From assembly GCF_037038585.1 (NCBI RefSeq), contig NC_092520.1:195431604-195495603 (forward strand): a DNA stretch of 64,000 nt. Direction: 5' to 3'. How positions within the stretch are numbered: the first letter of the stretch is position 1; each line of letters starts with the position of its first letter. The DNA is from Patagioenas fasciata. Its lineage: Eukaryota; Chordata; Aves; Columbiformes; Columbidae. This document shows, in pieces, positions 1-14,769 of this stretch. The notes beneath the pieces are model-generated. The model was not told the DNA's origin. It saw only the letters and a list, made by a program, of their open reading frames with translations, and searched no databases. Position numbers and translations under genes: made by a program.

Positions 1-3000
1 AAATGTCTTTTTTTTTTTTTTTAAGACTTCATGGCTTTTTTAGTATATTTAACCTACTACGAATGTTTGCACTTGTTAGCATGTAATCTGTTTGTTGAAA
101 ATAAGCTAACTGGTTTTAATCAGGTCACCAGATTAAATACAAATGCTTCTCCCACTGTTTGTTCCGAGTCCTGTCCTTACGGAACAAAGTGATTCTGACC
201 ATGTCCCATTACTGACATTGCAGCAGCTCTGTGAGATGGAGTCAAATGCTGCTGTGGGGAGTTGTCACTCCTTGCACCTTGCTGGAGCACACTGGGCTGG
301 GCTGGGCTGGACTCAGTGCTAAGGAAACACCTCTTGTCTGTATGGTAGTATCCTTGCTGCATTTATTTGCAGTTTTTTAGCTTGTATCATAGTGGACCAC
401 TGACAATTTATTAAAAATTCACACAAGCATTTCCATGAGTTCACACTCTGTTCTTATCACAGATGGACCTAAATTGCAAAATCTGGATCCTGAATTAAAT
501 GTTCTTTCGCTTTGGTATGTCAGATGCAAGGTCTTGCCTTCTCTAAGGATTTAAAAAAAAAAAAAAAGAAAAAAATAAAAATAATAATAAAAAAGGTGTG
601 TTCTTATCTCGAATTAGTTAACTAAAACTAAAAACCTAGCAAAAGTAAGGAAACTCATAGCTCACATTTGGCTTCTGTATGATCTTCAGCTCAATGTTTA
701 ATTTATTTACAGCCTACAAATTGCCCTGTCTTCAATGGAGCATTACTGTGCACTAACTGCTCTGAGTTATAGGTGCCTTTTTTCTTTACTGAAGAAAATA
801 CCCGAGTACCTAAAAAAGGCCAAGTTCTGACCCCCTCCGAAAAACAGAAATATTAAAGCACTGGATGTTAAGACACTTCTGATCTGGTTGTGCTGACTGC
901 ACACTGCACACTGAGGCAAGATCCCAGGATGACAGGTAACACTCAGGTGTCCTGTACTGGGGAGGATGACGGAATTCTGCAGAAGATACTAGTATTTTGC
1001 TGCTTTGCATGCAGTGATAGGAAAGCACCTCATTTTGCCTATGCTGGTTTGTGAACAGGGCCAGTAGTAAGAGCATTTTTTCACACTGCTATTTCTGGCT
1101 GCTCTGTGTATTATGACATAAGGAAGGGAAAATGAAGACCAGTCAAAATGTACAGTAAATGAGATGATGATGATGAAAACCCTTTAATTTCAATGTGCAC
1201 TTGACAGTTTTTCTCTGCCCAGCAATGCTTGGAATAAGAGGAGGAGGTTCTGCAGTACTGCCACATCCCATAATGTCACCCAGCACTGGTACTGAGAAGG
1301 GCTTTTCATTCTGAAAATTCCTACAATTACATCCTTCCACAGAAGGTTTAATGTTTGGTAGTCTGTTAGGAAGAAATGTGTTTTAAAACAGAGTTGGAAA
1401 TAGAAAGGATGATTATGACACAATTATGCAGAACAAGAGCAGCAGTAAAGACTTCAGAGAGAGGAGTCTGAGAGAATTCAAACAAAAAAAAAAAACAAAA
1501 ACAAAAACAAAAACAAAAAAAAAAAAAAAAAAAGAAACATTTTTCTTTGTGTTATACCCAGCATCTCAAGAGATACCTCAACAGGACTGCTACAGCTGGC
1601 TGCTCTGTTTCTGTTTATCTTCAGTCATTGAAAGATCCTTCTGTCACATTCTGAACCATGTAAAGGGTTAAATACATATGTCATGAACATTTAAAATTCA
1701 TTGGATCACAAATATTGCAACCAAGACCAAAATCTTTGGATTGCAGTTTCAGCTTTATGATAGTAGCACAAAAGGTATCTATTTCCATTTCATAAGCATT
1801 TTTTGTTATGCTTTTTGTGTGTCTGTCGATGTCCAGAAGACCTTTCAGCAGAGCATACTGTATCAACAGACGATTTTTCTTTTAGAATTTTGTTTGGATA
1901 TTCCCTGGAAGATTGTCATTGTGAAATTTGTACTGTATCATGATTTATGCTTTTTCCCTGTGCCAGGTAGATACACACTAATATACTACAACATGTGCTT
2001 TCAGTATCATGTCTAAACCAAACACAAACACACAGTCTATTGAATGCCTACAAAGTTTACCGTATTAGATCATTTACATTATGTTTCAGTGATTTCTCTG
2101 GTCCGAATTAATTTAAAGCCTAAAGAGCTGGCATATGTCCAGAAGAAATCAGAAGGATGCCAAGACCTACAGGAGACCAATTGGAAATTTTAAATTTAAA
2201 GTCTTTGAATCCAAACTGCTGACAAAGATTGCAGGATCAAAAAAAAAAAAAAAGTAAGCCAGTTAATGGCTTTCTAAGTAAATATCCAAGATAATTTTTA
2301 TCATGTAATGAAACTTTTTAATATATGTAATATTCACTCTTTTCCAACTCCTATCTGTTGGGGGAAATCTAATATTTTATATACCAACAAATGAAAGTTC
2401 TCAAAAGGAAGAAAAATGAAAAGGAATGCACTATAGTTAGCACTTTTTAAAAACACAGTTGACCAAATATTGACCATTTGACATTGAGCACAGTGAGGAC
2501 AGACTTCATGTCAGAACATCTTATTTTCCTTGTTTTTATTTTTAAGCAGTGACTAACTATAGAAGCAGCACCACATTTATGATACCATTATTAATGTGGT
2601 GACAACTTTTCTATTATAAATTTCTGTTTTCAGGGATTTATAACTCCTCTGTGGAAGACTGTTCCAGGCAAAAAACTTTTTGAAGTGCAAAGATCAAAGA
2701 TCACATTAAGCTTCATGTTTAAAAGAAAACTGTACCTTTTTTCTGCAGCACAGCAAGCCAAAACTTCAAAACAGCAATGAAAGGATAAGTGGGTCTGGTC
2801 TGCTTTATTTTGGCTTCACACTGGAAGAAGCGATAGATTTCATATTTTTATTAGTAGATATTAATATCAGAAGAGCATTAAACTGCTTTTGAGGCAGCAT
2901 GGAGTTTGGCATTCACTATTGCAATTTAAATTATTTCAGTTCCTTGCAAGACAAGATTGTCTCCTAAGAGTTTCAGAACTAACAATTTTCATTTAAATTT

Positions 3001-6000
3001 TAAGTAAATATTGATTTCAGGAGAGCTAAGATTTTTCTCCTGGCAGCTTGTACACAGCAAAAACTTGGTTTCATCAAGGGAATGTTTGGATAATAAGGAT
3101 AAATAAAGTGAAGGTTTATTTAAACATTTAGAGGAATGTAAAATATTAGATCAAGCAGAAGATTAAAAAATGTTAAAATGGCCTAAAGTATACTACCTAC
3201 ATCTTGCTAAACAAAACAAAACAACCCTTTTAAAGCACTCCTATGTGTCTGTATTTCCACTGAGGTCTGTAGTTTTGCAAGGCTAGAGCTGAAATACAAG
3301 AATACCAATAAAAACAAAAACAGATAGGGATGAAATCCAGAGACATAAACTATCAAAAAGGGATCTACATGATTTGGCAGCAAAGCAGCACCCTGTCTGT
3401 GCTATTTGGTCACTAATATCTTTGTAAGTTGTTTCTTCATTTGTTTTTAGATATATGTAGTAGTTCTGATGTTACCAGGTATATATAAAATAATAGGTTA
3501 TAAATCATTACATCTGACTATATTGTTTCACTTAGCATTTATGTTTTATTTGTCTGATGGAATTTTTTGCAGTCTGTCTCCAATTATAGGAAGGAAATTT
3601 TTTACTGTAGTTTATTTGACTTCATTCACCACTTCTCAACATATGCCATATTTAGGACGTGATATAAGTAATACTGTGTATGAAGCCACACTAGTGCTTC
3701 CAATTCAGGGCCAGCTAAGGAATGTACTCCCTTAAAGTGAGCATTTAAATCTCCTTCAGTTAAATACCAGTCTCAACATGCAGTCGCAAGCCACCCTGAG
3801 CAAGGGCCTGGTGGAGACTTTCATCAGTGGTTTTGTGGAATGAGACTCATTTTTTTTCCTTTTTTAAGTCAGGAAAACTTAGCATTATGTGAATTAACTT
3901 CAGATGGCTTTAATCTGCTGAGCAAAAAACACCAGTACCATGCAAGGTGAGAGTTCATGCTCAGCCCTCTGCGTGCTGGTTGAAGGTGCCTGGGGTGCAC
4001 AAACACACCAAGCTCAGCAGCCCAGCCCTACACCAAGCTGGACTCCTGCCCTGGGGGCAGCTCCTGCCCAGAAGCACAGGGTCCGATAGCTACTAAGCCA
4101 TGAACTCAAGCTGTCTCTGCAGGGTGTCTGCTCAAGCACCTCTGGGTCAGATTGCCAGGCACATTGCAGAGATGCTCTAGCAGATGCATATAAAGCTTGT
4201 TCAGTTCTCACTGGGTTTATCTGTCCTGGTTCAGGGCTCGCCCTGCAAGAGTAGCCTGGGTCATGCAAGAGAGCAGAAGCTGCCAGGCAGTTGGTATTTT
4301 GTTGTCTTGCTTCTGTGGGCTGTGTCTGGTTACACCGTACTCGCACCAGCCCAGCCTGCTGCACACAACACATCAGGTAAGTATCTCCTCCTCCACTGAA
4401 GCAGAAGCACAATCCCCAAGAAGAAGACCTGTGTGGACATCAGTGCTGCTGCTGCTAGGTTACAACATGAGCAGGCTTCAGGAGACATCCCTAGTGAAGG
4501 AGTTCCTCCAAGGCTTTTCCGCTGGGCAGCTTTTTGGCTTTGCAGAAGCAGCTCAGGGATCTCATATGTTAATCTTCAGCTTCTATGAGTCCAAACTGTT
4601 TCTGTATGCCTTTTGCTCTAGATTGTGTCCCTGTAGCTCTTATCAGTTACATATTTGGCTATTGGTAGTATTCATTTGTGACAAATGACCTCTTGCAAAA
4701 TTTAAATTAAAAAAAATATATATTTCAATGTTTAGAAAATCATACGTTATTTCCAGCAGATCCTCAGGAAAAAAGTCCACATTTTATTTTTGTTGTTTCC
4801 TTATTTCTATCTAACTGATTCAGTTATGAAACATATGAAAATTCTGCATCCCAGCTGTACTTTATAAGCATAAAATAGTTCTAACCTCCAGCTGCACGCA
4901 ATCCAAACCCTAGCACATCACTTCCCTAGCAAAGACACATGCATTTGGGAGAATCAGAGTTCTGTGCCCAGAACAAATCTAAACCATTCACTTGCATGAA
5001 AACAGCAATGAGTACTGTATATACAGAGTTTATAACTTCTGTTGTTCTACAGAAAAGTCTAGATTATCTAGTTCGTACTCTCACAGATTACAGATCATTA
5101 CAGTTTATCAACATATCCTTCTTAAAAGTTTAAATATCTAGATTTAGGACTCAAGGGGCCTGAGTTGAGCTAAACTGCTTATCACGTGAAGTTTCTTACT
5201 CTTCCCTTCTCCTAAAGGTTGCTCCTTCTGTAGCCAGGCAAAGGGGTAATTGTCGCGACCTGCGCCCTGTTGCTCCACCTTTGAAAAAGGAGAGAGGTGG
5301 GAAAGCACAGCTGGATGTAATACCACTTCCAAACACAGAAGCTAGATTCAAGTCTGAGCTCATCTCTTAAGTACTTAGACTAAAATATTCTGAACCTTAA
5401 CCAGTGATTCTGTCTGGAACAGAGGAAATCAAAGTCTCACCAGCATCCAAGGCCCTTTATATGATATAATACCAAAATTATTTTTATTGTTAACCTTCCT
5501 ACTATTCTCTGTATTTCCTGTGTATACAACAGTAACTTCAAATACAAGTTCAAATATGAATAGCAGTCCCTTCTATCCCAGAAGTCCAGGTATTTTCACA
5601 GAGCACCACTGAAGTCAATAGGAGAGCTTCCACCAAGAATAGTTTTTTACCTTTTCCTCACCTTTGTCACCCAAAATACACGCACCTTTTTTAGTGTGGG
5701 GCATGTGAGTCGTCTTCAGGAGAAGGTGGTCATACAAGGCCACTGATAGATGTAGAAAGTCCTCCACTGGTATGTAGCTTCCCACAACTGCATTAGTCGT
5801 GTCTTTGTTGCCTGTCTTCCTCCAGCTGCCTGGCCTTTGACAGGTGATGTTTTGGGAGTTACAATCTGAAACATGTCAAAAGCGAGGTAACAAAAGCGAG
5901 TGTAGATCTCTGTGTTTTCTCATTCCCATGGAAACTTTTCTTCAACAGGTACCCATTAAAAAAAATCTTGCCGTAACTTACACTGGGATCAGGCATTCTG

Positions 6001-8162
6001 AAATCAGAGACCTGTCAACACTCTCTAGCACAACCAAGTATTTGTGCAATGCCATAAGGTCCCCAAATTAGCTGCACTGATGCAGGACACAAGCTAACAT
6101 GGGTAATCACCATCTAATAGTGAGTTTCCATGCATGAATCAGGGACCCAGGTACTTGCAGGTTTGCTCCTGGCTAGGTGTTAACACCATCTTCTCTTTGC
6201 TTTCTGTTAAGAACGTTCTTGACAAAAATAATCTATGAAAAGTTACCAGGAAGACTGCCACTTCTGTGAGAAAGCTGGGTGCTGTAACCTGTTGATGTGG
6301 GAGTGACACGCTAGTGAATCTTGATATGATGTTTGCTCTATTTCTGGAAACATGTTTACACTTATGCAAATAAAGATTTGTTCCCACTGATTAATGCTGT
6401 CTTATTTTTGTTGAGTCACCTCACAATGCAACCACTAATTTATACTGGCTTGGTAGAAAGATAAAAGACGAAGTGAAGCTCCCATGAAAGTCATCTAGAT
6501 TAACTCTGTGACCAAGGGCTAGCTACATGCAGAGATTACATCCATTTAACTAAAACTTTTTGAACTGATTCAGTTAAAATTCATGCAATTGCCATATGCT
6601 GCTTGAAGAAATGTATTTGGTTGGATGTATATTAATACTAGGCACTGCTACAGATTGATAATTTTTTACAAAAGGGAACGAGACATAGAATATATAAATC
6701 AATTTACAAGTTGATTAAAAAACTCTGTGTTCACACTGGGATGGAGACTCACAAATGTTGTCTTTCTCTTATAGCTATATTGACTGAAATGAGTACAGTC
6801 ATGTAGCCCTGATTATTGTAGAGAAAACAATCTTCTATGTTCATAGTGCCAAAGAGCAGCACTATGGTAAGGTCTTTGCTAGAAGATTACTTAAAAATTA
6901 CTGCACAACTTTCTCACACATCCAGAAACTGGTTCCCTAATCAAATGAGACTTTTTTTTTTTTTTTTTTTGCATTACAACAGAGATTAACTCAAACACTT
7001 CAAAAGCAAAAACTGGGAGAGGAGGGAAATGTCTGTAAAAGCAAATCTGTTTGACTCCTGCTGAGTTTCTGAAGTGTCAACTATTATTACAGTTACACTT
7101 TGTAATGTGTGTCTCATAGGCACCACTGTGCTACACTCTGAATGGAAGATGTGGTCCCTGAACCAGCAAGACTGTGTCTGGTTTTGGTTTTTGGAGCAGA
7201 GGGAACACAGAAGAAGGGGCCAAAGTAGAGAGGCTAAAAATCTAGACTAACATGTCACACAGATGTATTCTAATCTCAGTTTGACAAAGAACATCAAAGA
7301 TTAAGTTTGGATGTCTAAAAATGGAAATTGCTGGAGTTTTTAACTCATCTGTAAGACCAGATGAGATAACAAGCTCAAATAAAACATTTCCTCTCATGTA
7401 TCCTACTTCAGAAGAACTGAGCGCTGCAATGAATTGGAATATAAAAGACAACTACTTAGTTTGGTCCAGATGCTCTAGTATATATTAATGCTAACTTAAT
7501 TGATGTTATAGTAGTAAAGAAGAAAAAGCTAGAGAAATGCAAACCTTGAAGGCCCATCTTCTAAAATTACTGGTCTGCTTGTATTCTTCTCTTTACACTA
7601 GTGCTGCGTGGCCTCCTAAGGCAGTGGCTTATGTGACAACAGGAGATATTGTAATTTGATTGAATTACTTATTATTGTCAGCTGGGAAAAAACGGGAGAT
7701 ATGAGATTCATAATATGACTGTGTTGGTGAGTTTATTTAAGCCAAAAGATAGTACTCAACTAGGACATACACAGGACATGGCAGGTTCAAGTCTGTGCTT
7801 GATATTTAAATCTCCATCATCCAGGAGTTTTTTCCCTAAGTATAAAGCCATGGAACTCTCTTAATCACTTCTGTGGTAGAATGTATTTAAAACTCCTTCA
7901 AGATCAGAGGAGGCCACCCATCAGGCCGTAGCATTAATCCTCTGATTTTTCCTAACCTATGCCTCCCTCTTTAACAGATCTTACAGCACTTTTCACACAT
8001 ATGTGATGAAGACTGAGACAAAGAAATCAATTCATCCACTGCTGAATTGTTGCAGCCACTTTGATGAAATTTGATAACTGTTTAATATCAAGGGAACAGA
8101 AATTCAGTTTAAAATGGGAGATGGAAAGGGATGTCATGGGACTGTGAAAGGGAAAAATGGGA
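1..8162. other. Intergenic, AT-rich, no supported gene
   Basis: Only short open frames with no family resemblance and no consistent splice flanks. A-tracts near 550-590, 1474-1533 and 2240, and a T-tract near 6953-6970. A slightly GC-richer stretch at 3950-4450 contains a 163-codon frame that looks random. Confidence 0.6.
1474..1533 (+). repeat. A-rich / (CAAAAA)n low-complexity tract
   Basis: Run of A with regularly spaced C, ending in a long A stretch. The 81-codon frame across it is a poly-lysine artefact. Confidence 0.9.
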
Positions 8163-8215
8163 ATAGACTAAACGATCTCCAGAGGTCCCTTCCAACCCTA
8201 ACCATTCTGTGTGTA
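8163..8215 (+). mobile_element. CR1 3' tail remnant
   Basis: Short plus-strand match to the CR1 3' end (GATCTCCAGAGGTCCCTTCC then AACC and ATTCTGTG). Confidence 0.75.
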
Positions 8216-11200
8216 TGTGTCATGAGTCTCTTAAAGTAGCTTCCACTGAGATATTAATCTGTCCGCTCTCTCTTGATTTTGTTATGCTGGACCTAGAAGC
8301 TTCAGGCTTCAGCCATTTTCTCTAGCTCTGCACAAGCTTGCAAGCTCTCTCCCTGCATGTTCTCCCTTAAGAGATGAGCCCCGCCAGACGGCATGAAAGC
8401 CGGGAGTGCTCATTCCCCTCAGTGGATGCTTGTTCTCCCACACTCCCTGGCATCCCGATGCACCTTTTCAGAGGCTTCCCAGGCTGAAAATACTCTGACA
8501 AATGTTCGTCTCATCAAGAGCCACAGTTCAGCAGAAGCACAAACATCTTCTGTGCAACCCCAGGCAGTTCATGCACTCTGTTGTACTTTCTTTATCCGCT
8601 TGTAAACCATAGATAATAATACTTTTTTTTCCTACTGATTCCTAAGGTTTCGGTTTTACTATAAGATGTAAATACCAGCAAACATCCATACAGAAATAGA
8701 AAGTCCTCTTAGTTTTAAAATATTCTGGTTTTGCCTGCCCTTGAAAAGAACTTTGCCCAAATCTAAATCACCCTCACTACCAAAGGTCTGCATATCTGTT
8801 TATATCTATGTACTGTGCTTAGCAGAGTTCATCCACAGTCTTGGCTGAGGATCCTTCAAATGTGCCATAACACCACTATTAGATACTGTAAAATACTTTT
8901 CTCTATTGCCTTTCAAAGCATATATTAATGTTGGTCATTCTCTCAATTAGTGAGGTTCTGTCATGAAGATCCACACCTGAAGAGCACAGCATTAGCAAAA
9001 GCAGAGTAAAACAAACACAAGAAATTATACCTCTTCCCAGTTCAGAGTTAAACTACAGTTGATTTACTTTTTTTGTCCCAAGTTAGAGTAAATGTTAAAT
9101 GCTGTCATAGGATGAAAAATAATTTAGAGAAAATTATGGAAGAAAAATCCACAACAAAACTTTTAAAGACAAAGGTGCTATGTTCACTTTGGGAACTCCC
9201 TGGCTGGCTGGAATAATATTCTGAAATTTATCACTGGATAATTATTTTGTTTCTGTGCCTCTGCTCAGATATTTCTATGACAACCTACTGGGATGTAGGG
9301 GTGCTGCTCAGACGAGATGAAGCCATTCAAGCACACTGACAGAAGGATTAGTGTGACTAGAGATCAGTTGAATGGACCATGGCATCTTCCAACAGTTTGT
9401 GGCAAAGAGGGCTAGTGCAATCTTTGGATTATCAGCTGAAGAGTGATTCAGGAATCTGAGGTATGCTGTAAAGGAAAGAAAGATGAGGAGGGGCTCCACA
9501 GTTCTCTTCACAGTGATAATGCTGACCTTGACCTCACTGGAGGGTAACTGGGCACAGAGGACTGTACCAAAGGGGCTCCTGGGGCAGGAGACAAGGGAGA
9601 AGGCATCAGGTAATGCCTACGTCTTCTGCTTTTTCCCTTCCCTGACACCTCAGCTCTCCAGGTGGTTTCCATGCTCTCTGTTCTCCTATTAATGTGTTGT
9701 CCTCACAAACAGAATCACAGAAGCATGTGAACAGGCGCATCTGAATGCGTGCACACAGGAGAACACTTGCAAATGTTTAGGGATGTCATATCTGTACACC
9801 ATCAGGAGTCAGTGCATGGCTTTAAAACTACTTCAGAAACCACAGAGCCTGTCGCACCAAGGCAGTGGACAAGCTGGTACTCCATTAGAATTTGATATCT
9901 GGGTATTTGTCATTCTCTCATGATAGCCACATTCTTGTAGCCTGTCTGCATTTACTTACTTATTTATTTTGTTGGCATTGCTCATCCAGGTCCTAAATCA
10001 TCCTAAATGAAACATTGGAATAAAAATGCCTGAGAACTGTCAGCACGCAATCCCACTGTGCATTCTTTTCTAAGCTTTGCATCCAGCCTTCACAGTACAG
10101 ATGCTTGCAGTCTGGTGTGTTATAATTTGCTTTTATTTTCAAATAGTGGATTTGTCAACATTTCGGAGCCATCCAACCTCCATCAGGACACACTGACAGC
10201 TGATCACAGGTTTTAAATAGCTGACTGATATTTGGAAATACAGCTTTCTTGGTGTCCATGATTAACTCTATGATTCATTCAAAGTTGAAAGAAGGAAGAC
10301 AGTTACTCTCCTCTGATGTACCATGGTTATGAAGATGATGTATTTTTGAAAATCTCTGACTAGCAAAATTGTAAAGTAAGGGAGAACAGCTAATGCGCTA
10401 ACGAGTGACCACTGCCTAACTATATAGGGAAGTCAGGTATCAACATATGGCCAGGGGCTTATGGAAATGTCCTTCACTACTGTTCACCATAAGCTGAGGC
10501 TGAATTGTCTATAAAAACTTCAAAAAGCATTGGCAACAAAAAAAAAAAAAAAAAAAGCCAGCAAACTGCTCTTTCTTGTCCATCTTTTAGCATGTAACCA
10601 AGAGGTAAGTGGAGCTGTGCAGACCTGCAGCAGCAAGAGCTGAGGCCAGCAGAGCAGCCAGGATGTGCTGGCAGTGTATCAGGACACTCAGTGCAGATCT
10701 GCCGCGCAGCTGATCCTTGAAGCCAGGAGAGCACAAGTAGAGTAGTGATGGTTGTACAGCCCTGAACCCAAGCTAGAAGCAGAGTTAGTTTGGGCTCAGA
10801 GCAGTGTTCACAGCAATATACTGTTTCTATGACCAACCAATATCTGTGTCTAGTGCTGCACTATGCTTTCACTCAGAGCTAGCTTAAGGCTCTCTTGAAC
10901 ATGTACCATTGCAAAATTTTGTCTTGCCTCAATGGTGGCAGGCTAAAGTCCAAGGATCAGAAATTAAATGCTGACTATTTTTATACCTAACTTACTACTT
11001 CGACTACTCGGTGCTCACTGCTGGACCTACTGTACAGCTGCTTGCTTTAGTTTGCAGTATTTTTTCTGCACTTAGATGCATTTTTTTATAGACAGGGGAA
11101 AAACAGAAGATACTGAAATCTGGTTTCCTAGTGAGCTTTGAAAACCAAGGCAACATTCCTGAATTTAGTGCTTCTTTGTATTAAATTTTCAGTTTGTGAA

Positions 11201-13488
11201 GTGTGATTACTTCTGATAACTGACTATTTAAGAAATAAAGTAGAAAGAAACAGTCATAAGATGAGACAATGAGTTCCAATCAAGTCTGTTCTGTAACTCA
11301 GCAATTCCTGATGACTGATCTGACATATTTTAAAAGAGGCAATGTAACTAGTTTCAAGGGTGGTGGTAATGGAAAATCTTGGTTTTACAACTTTCCTAAA
11401 CCAACAGGCCCAGCTACTCTTTATGCAAATGTTGGCCAATGACAAATCCTAATGCTTCATAACATTTCAGCCTTGCATTTGTTATTTAGCAGGGTTTTGA
11501 ATAATTGGCAGGATGACCCATTATCATGTTGATGGATCAGGTTTTGGTGACTGTCAGAAGTGAAATTTTGGTGCATACGAACCAGAAGGAAACTGGCTTA
11601 ATTTTTGTTTAGCGATTCACTGGCAGTTTGGAGACAGGAGTTTTCTAGTAATCATATGCATCCCTTCCCTTAATGCCTAGATTTCAAAATCTTGCCCTCA
11701 TGTGGTACTACATCTCTCACCCTACTTAAATATCTTTCTGATGTCCTCTGAAAGTGTCAAGAATGCCAAGAAAAACTTGTCATACTGCTATGATAGTAGA
11801 TAATAAATGACAGCTGACTATAACTCACGACACTGCCAAAATTCTTCACCAAAATCTCCCATTCCAGCAAGCAATATTACCCTGTATAAAGAGAAATGCC
11901 AACACACCCTGCACTAGTCCCCGAACTATGGAGAGATCATTTATTTTAAATATTTGACATGATGTATTATGGATTATTTGCCTACCAATGAAAGACCCTA
12001 ACCATTAGACTGACTGACTGATTGATTGATTTGTTTGCTTTTGTGCCTCATTCTGTTCTCTGCTAGTCTGGAGCTGTAAAGATTGATCTGGATTTTCACA
12101 GTTTTGAAAAAAATCCTTTTGAAAGACCTAAGATTTAAAATTTAAAACTAAGGAGTACCTCTCCTGTCCCAGGGAACAAGAGAAACAAACCTGAAGAAGA
12201 ACAAATAGGAAGCTCAAAGAGTTCATGTAGTTTGTGTGGACAAGCTGGTGTTGCTTTGCATTAGCCAGGACTGATGCCTGCATTAAGAGACCTGTACAGC
12301 TACACAGCTATACTTACCTTTATGATTGCATATGGTGTTACACAGATGTATTCCCTCCTGGAGGTTTCCTTTCACTGCAGCGGGGAGGGCTATTGAGCAC
12401 AGCACGCAGGTCTGAGCCACAGCAGCTCGTGTGCTGGCACAAATTCAGGAACAAGTTCAGATGTTCAAGTTCAGTGCAGCAGCCTTTGTAAGGCAACACT
12501 TTGAACTCCTTCCCAGCTCTCTGTCTGCTAAAGAAGGACAGAGGCATTCTTTCCTTAGTAGGAATTTTATGAGAGAAAACATTAAATATTGTGAAGCTTG
12601 CTGACATTTGGATAATGGGGCCATGCAGATACCTTACATACATTGTTAGAAACCATGCAACGCTCTTGTGATTTGTTAGGAAACACTGCTTTTTGTTTAG
12701 TGTGCCTGTATAGGTACACAGTATACATAGGTATTAAAACCCCTGCATTTTGCAATAAGTTAAATCTTTCCTTTCTGTTTTCTGTCCCAAGGTGAAATAT
12801 TTTTGAAGACACTTCAGTAAATTACTCCATCCATTCCTAAGTTCCATCGAGGTGAAAAGATACAATTTTTTCTCTATTTTATAAAATTAGAGGTGTATTT
12901 TTTCTGTAACAATTAATCAGGAACATTTGAGAGAAAGAGACAGGCTGCCTCCTACAACACACACAAAGGAAAATAGAAATACATACCCTATACTTCATAG
13001 CTAGGAACATATTTTTTAAGTTAAAAGTTTAATTCCATATAACCAATAACATCAGCCAATGGTCTACATTAAAATGGCAGAATAAAACTATGAGGCATCC
13101 TCAAATAAGTCTAGACACTAGTGTGAGAAATACTCTTTCAGCTGTGTGTCTGGTTGGAGTAGCTGATAACAAGCTTTGTTAAAGAGTGGTTGTTCCCAGG
13201 TCATAGGTCTGCTCCACTGAGGCCGAGTGACTGCTTTTGTATAAAAATCAGCCTCATTCCCAGAAATGCTGCTGTACCAAAACCATAATTAGTTACCTGA
13301 CATACAGATAAAACCCAAGACAATAAAAGGATGAGTAATCAAGGCAGAAGACTCTTCTTATGCCAAAGGCTTTGAGTTATCAATGATCAAATGATTGAGG
13401 AGAAGAGAAAGATATGGCTTAACCGATATAATGAAGCATACTCTGTGTACAGTTGCACACAGTGTCCAAAACAGACACTATGATATTC
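8216..13488. other. Intergenic, no supported gene
   Basis: AT-rich unique sequence. The frames present (for example 119 codons at 10477-10836 minus, 101 at 12338-12643 minus) have no recognisable domain and cross A-tracts or low-complexity sequence. Confidence 0.6.
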
Positions 13489-14769
13489 ACAGTATCACAG
13501 TATCACAGTATGTTTGGGATTGGAAGGGACCTCAAAAGATCATCTAGTCCAATCCCCCTGCTGGAGCAGGAACGCCTAGGTGAGGTCGCACAGGAATGTG
13601 TCCAGGCGGGCTTTGAATGTCTCCAGGGAAGGAGACTCCACAACCTCCCTGGGTAGCCTGTTCCAGTGTTCTGTTACCCTCACTGAGAAGAAGTTCTTTC
13701 TCAAATTTAAGTGGAACCTCTTGTGTTCCAGCTTGATCCCATTGCCCCTTGTCCTATCATTGTTTGCCACCGAGAAGAGCCTGACTCCATCCTCGTGGCA
13801 CTCACCCTTTATATATTTATAAACATTAATAAGGTCACCCCTCAGTCTCCTCTTCTCCAAACTAAAGAGCCCCAGCTCCCTCAGCCTTTCTTCATAAGGG
13901 AGGTGCTCCACTCCCTTCATCATCTTTGTTGCCCTACGCTGGAACCTCTCCAGCAGTTCCCTGTCCTTCTTGAACTGAGGGGCCCAGAACTGGACACAAT
14001 ATTCCAGATGGGGTCTCACCAGGGCGGAGTAGAGGGGAAGGAGGACCTCTCTCGATCTACTGACCACCCCCCTTGTAATACACCCAAGGATGCCATTGGC
14101 CTTCCTGGCCACAAGGGCACAGTGCTGGCTCATGGTCATCCTGCTGTCCACCAGGACCCCCAGGTCCCTTTCCCCTACACTGCTCTCTAATAGGTCATGC
14201 CCCAACCTATACTGGAACTTGGGATTGTTCCTGCCCAGATGCAGGACTCTACACTTTCCCTTGTTAAATTCCATCAGGTTATCCCCCGCCCAACTCTCCA
14301 GCCTGTCCAGGTCCTGTTGGATGGCAGCACAGCCTTCTGGCATGTCAGCCACTCCTCCCAGCTTAGTGTCATCAGCAAACTTGCTGATAGTACACTCAGT
14401 TCCCTCGTCTAAATCATTAATGAATATATTGAATAATATTGGCCCCAGTACTGACCCCTGAGGCACTCCACTAGATACTGGCCTCCAACTGGACTCCGCA
14501 CCATTGACCACCACTCTCTGGCTTCTCTCTTTAAGCCAGTTTGCAACCCACCTCACTACTCTATTGTCTAGACCACACCTCCTCAACTTAGCTGTGAGGA
14601 TGCTGTGAGGGACTGTGTCAAAGGCTTTACTGAAGTCAAGGTAGACCACATCCACTGCTCTGCCATCATCCATCCACCTTGTTACATTCTCATAAAAGGC
14701 TATGAGGTTGGTCAAGCATGACTTACCCTTGGTAAAGCCATGCTGACTGCCCCTAATGACCCTCTTATC
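13489..14769 (-). mobile_element. CR1 LINE copy A (5'-truncated, ORF2 C-terminal part)
   Basis: Minus-strand CR1. At its low-coordinate end is the 8-bp tail repeat (ATACTGTG units), then the 3' UTR, then the end of ORF2. It stops abruptly at 14769, where the tail of copy B begins. Differs from 14770-16050 at about 16 of 1,281 positions with no indel. Confidence 0.95.
13576..14769 (-). CDS. CR1 ORF2 C-terminal fragment (reverse transcriptase, copy A)
   Basis: Open from the 5' truncation at 14769 (first Met at 14715) to its stop, about 397 codons. It holds the RT catalytic region: [22 protein letters not shown] and FADDTKLGG, then the C-terminal domain. It lacks the endonuclease and the N-terminal half of RT. 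Retrotransposon sequence, not a host gene. Confidence 0.9.
   Translation of the reverse strand, partial: DKRVIRGSQHGFTKGKSCLTNLIAFYENVTRWMDDGRAVDVVYLDFSKAFDTVPHSILTAKLRRCGLDNRVVRWVANWLKERSQRVVVNGAESSWRPVSSGVPQGSVLGPILFNIFINDLDEGTECTISKFADDTKLGGVADMPEGCAAIQQDLDRLESWAGDNLMEFNKGKCRVLHLGRNNPKFQYRLGHDLLESSVGERDLGVLVDSRMTMSQHCALVARKANGILGCITRGVVSRSREVLLPLYSALVRPHLEYCVQFWAPQFKKDRELLERFQRRATKMMKGVEHLPYEERLRELGLFSLEKRRLRGDLINVYKYIKGECHEDGVRLFSVANNDRTRGNGIKLEHKRFHLNLRKNFFSVRVTEHWNRLPREVVESPSLETFKARLDTFLCDLT

Noticed and set aside
1426-1671. An 81-codon frame with a lysine-rich centre.
   Set aside because: Translation of an A-rich low-complexity tract.
4197-4688. A 163-codon frame.
   Set aside because: No domain, a mixed low-information composition, and frames of similar length on the opposite strand.
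10477-10836. A 119-codon minus-strand frame with many cysteines.
   Set aside because: Includes a poly-phenylalanine run from an A-tract. No recognisable spacing of cysteines and no splice support.
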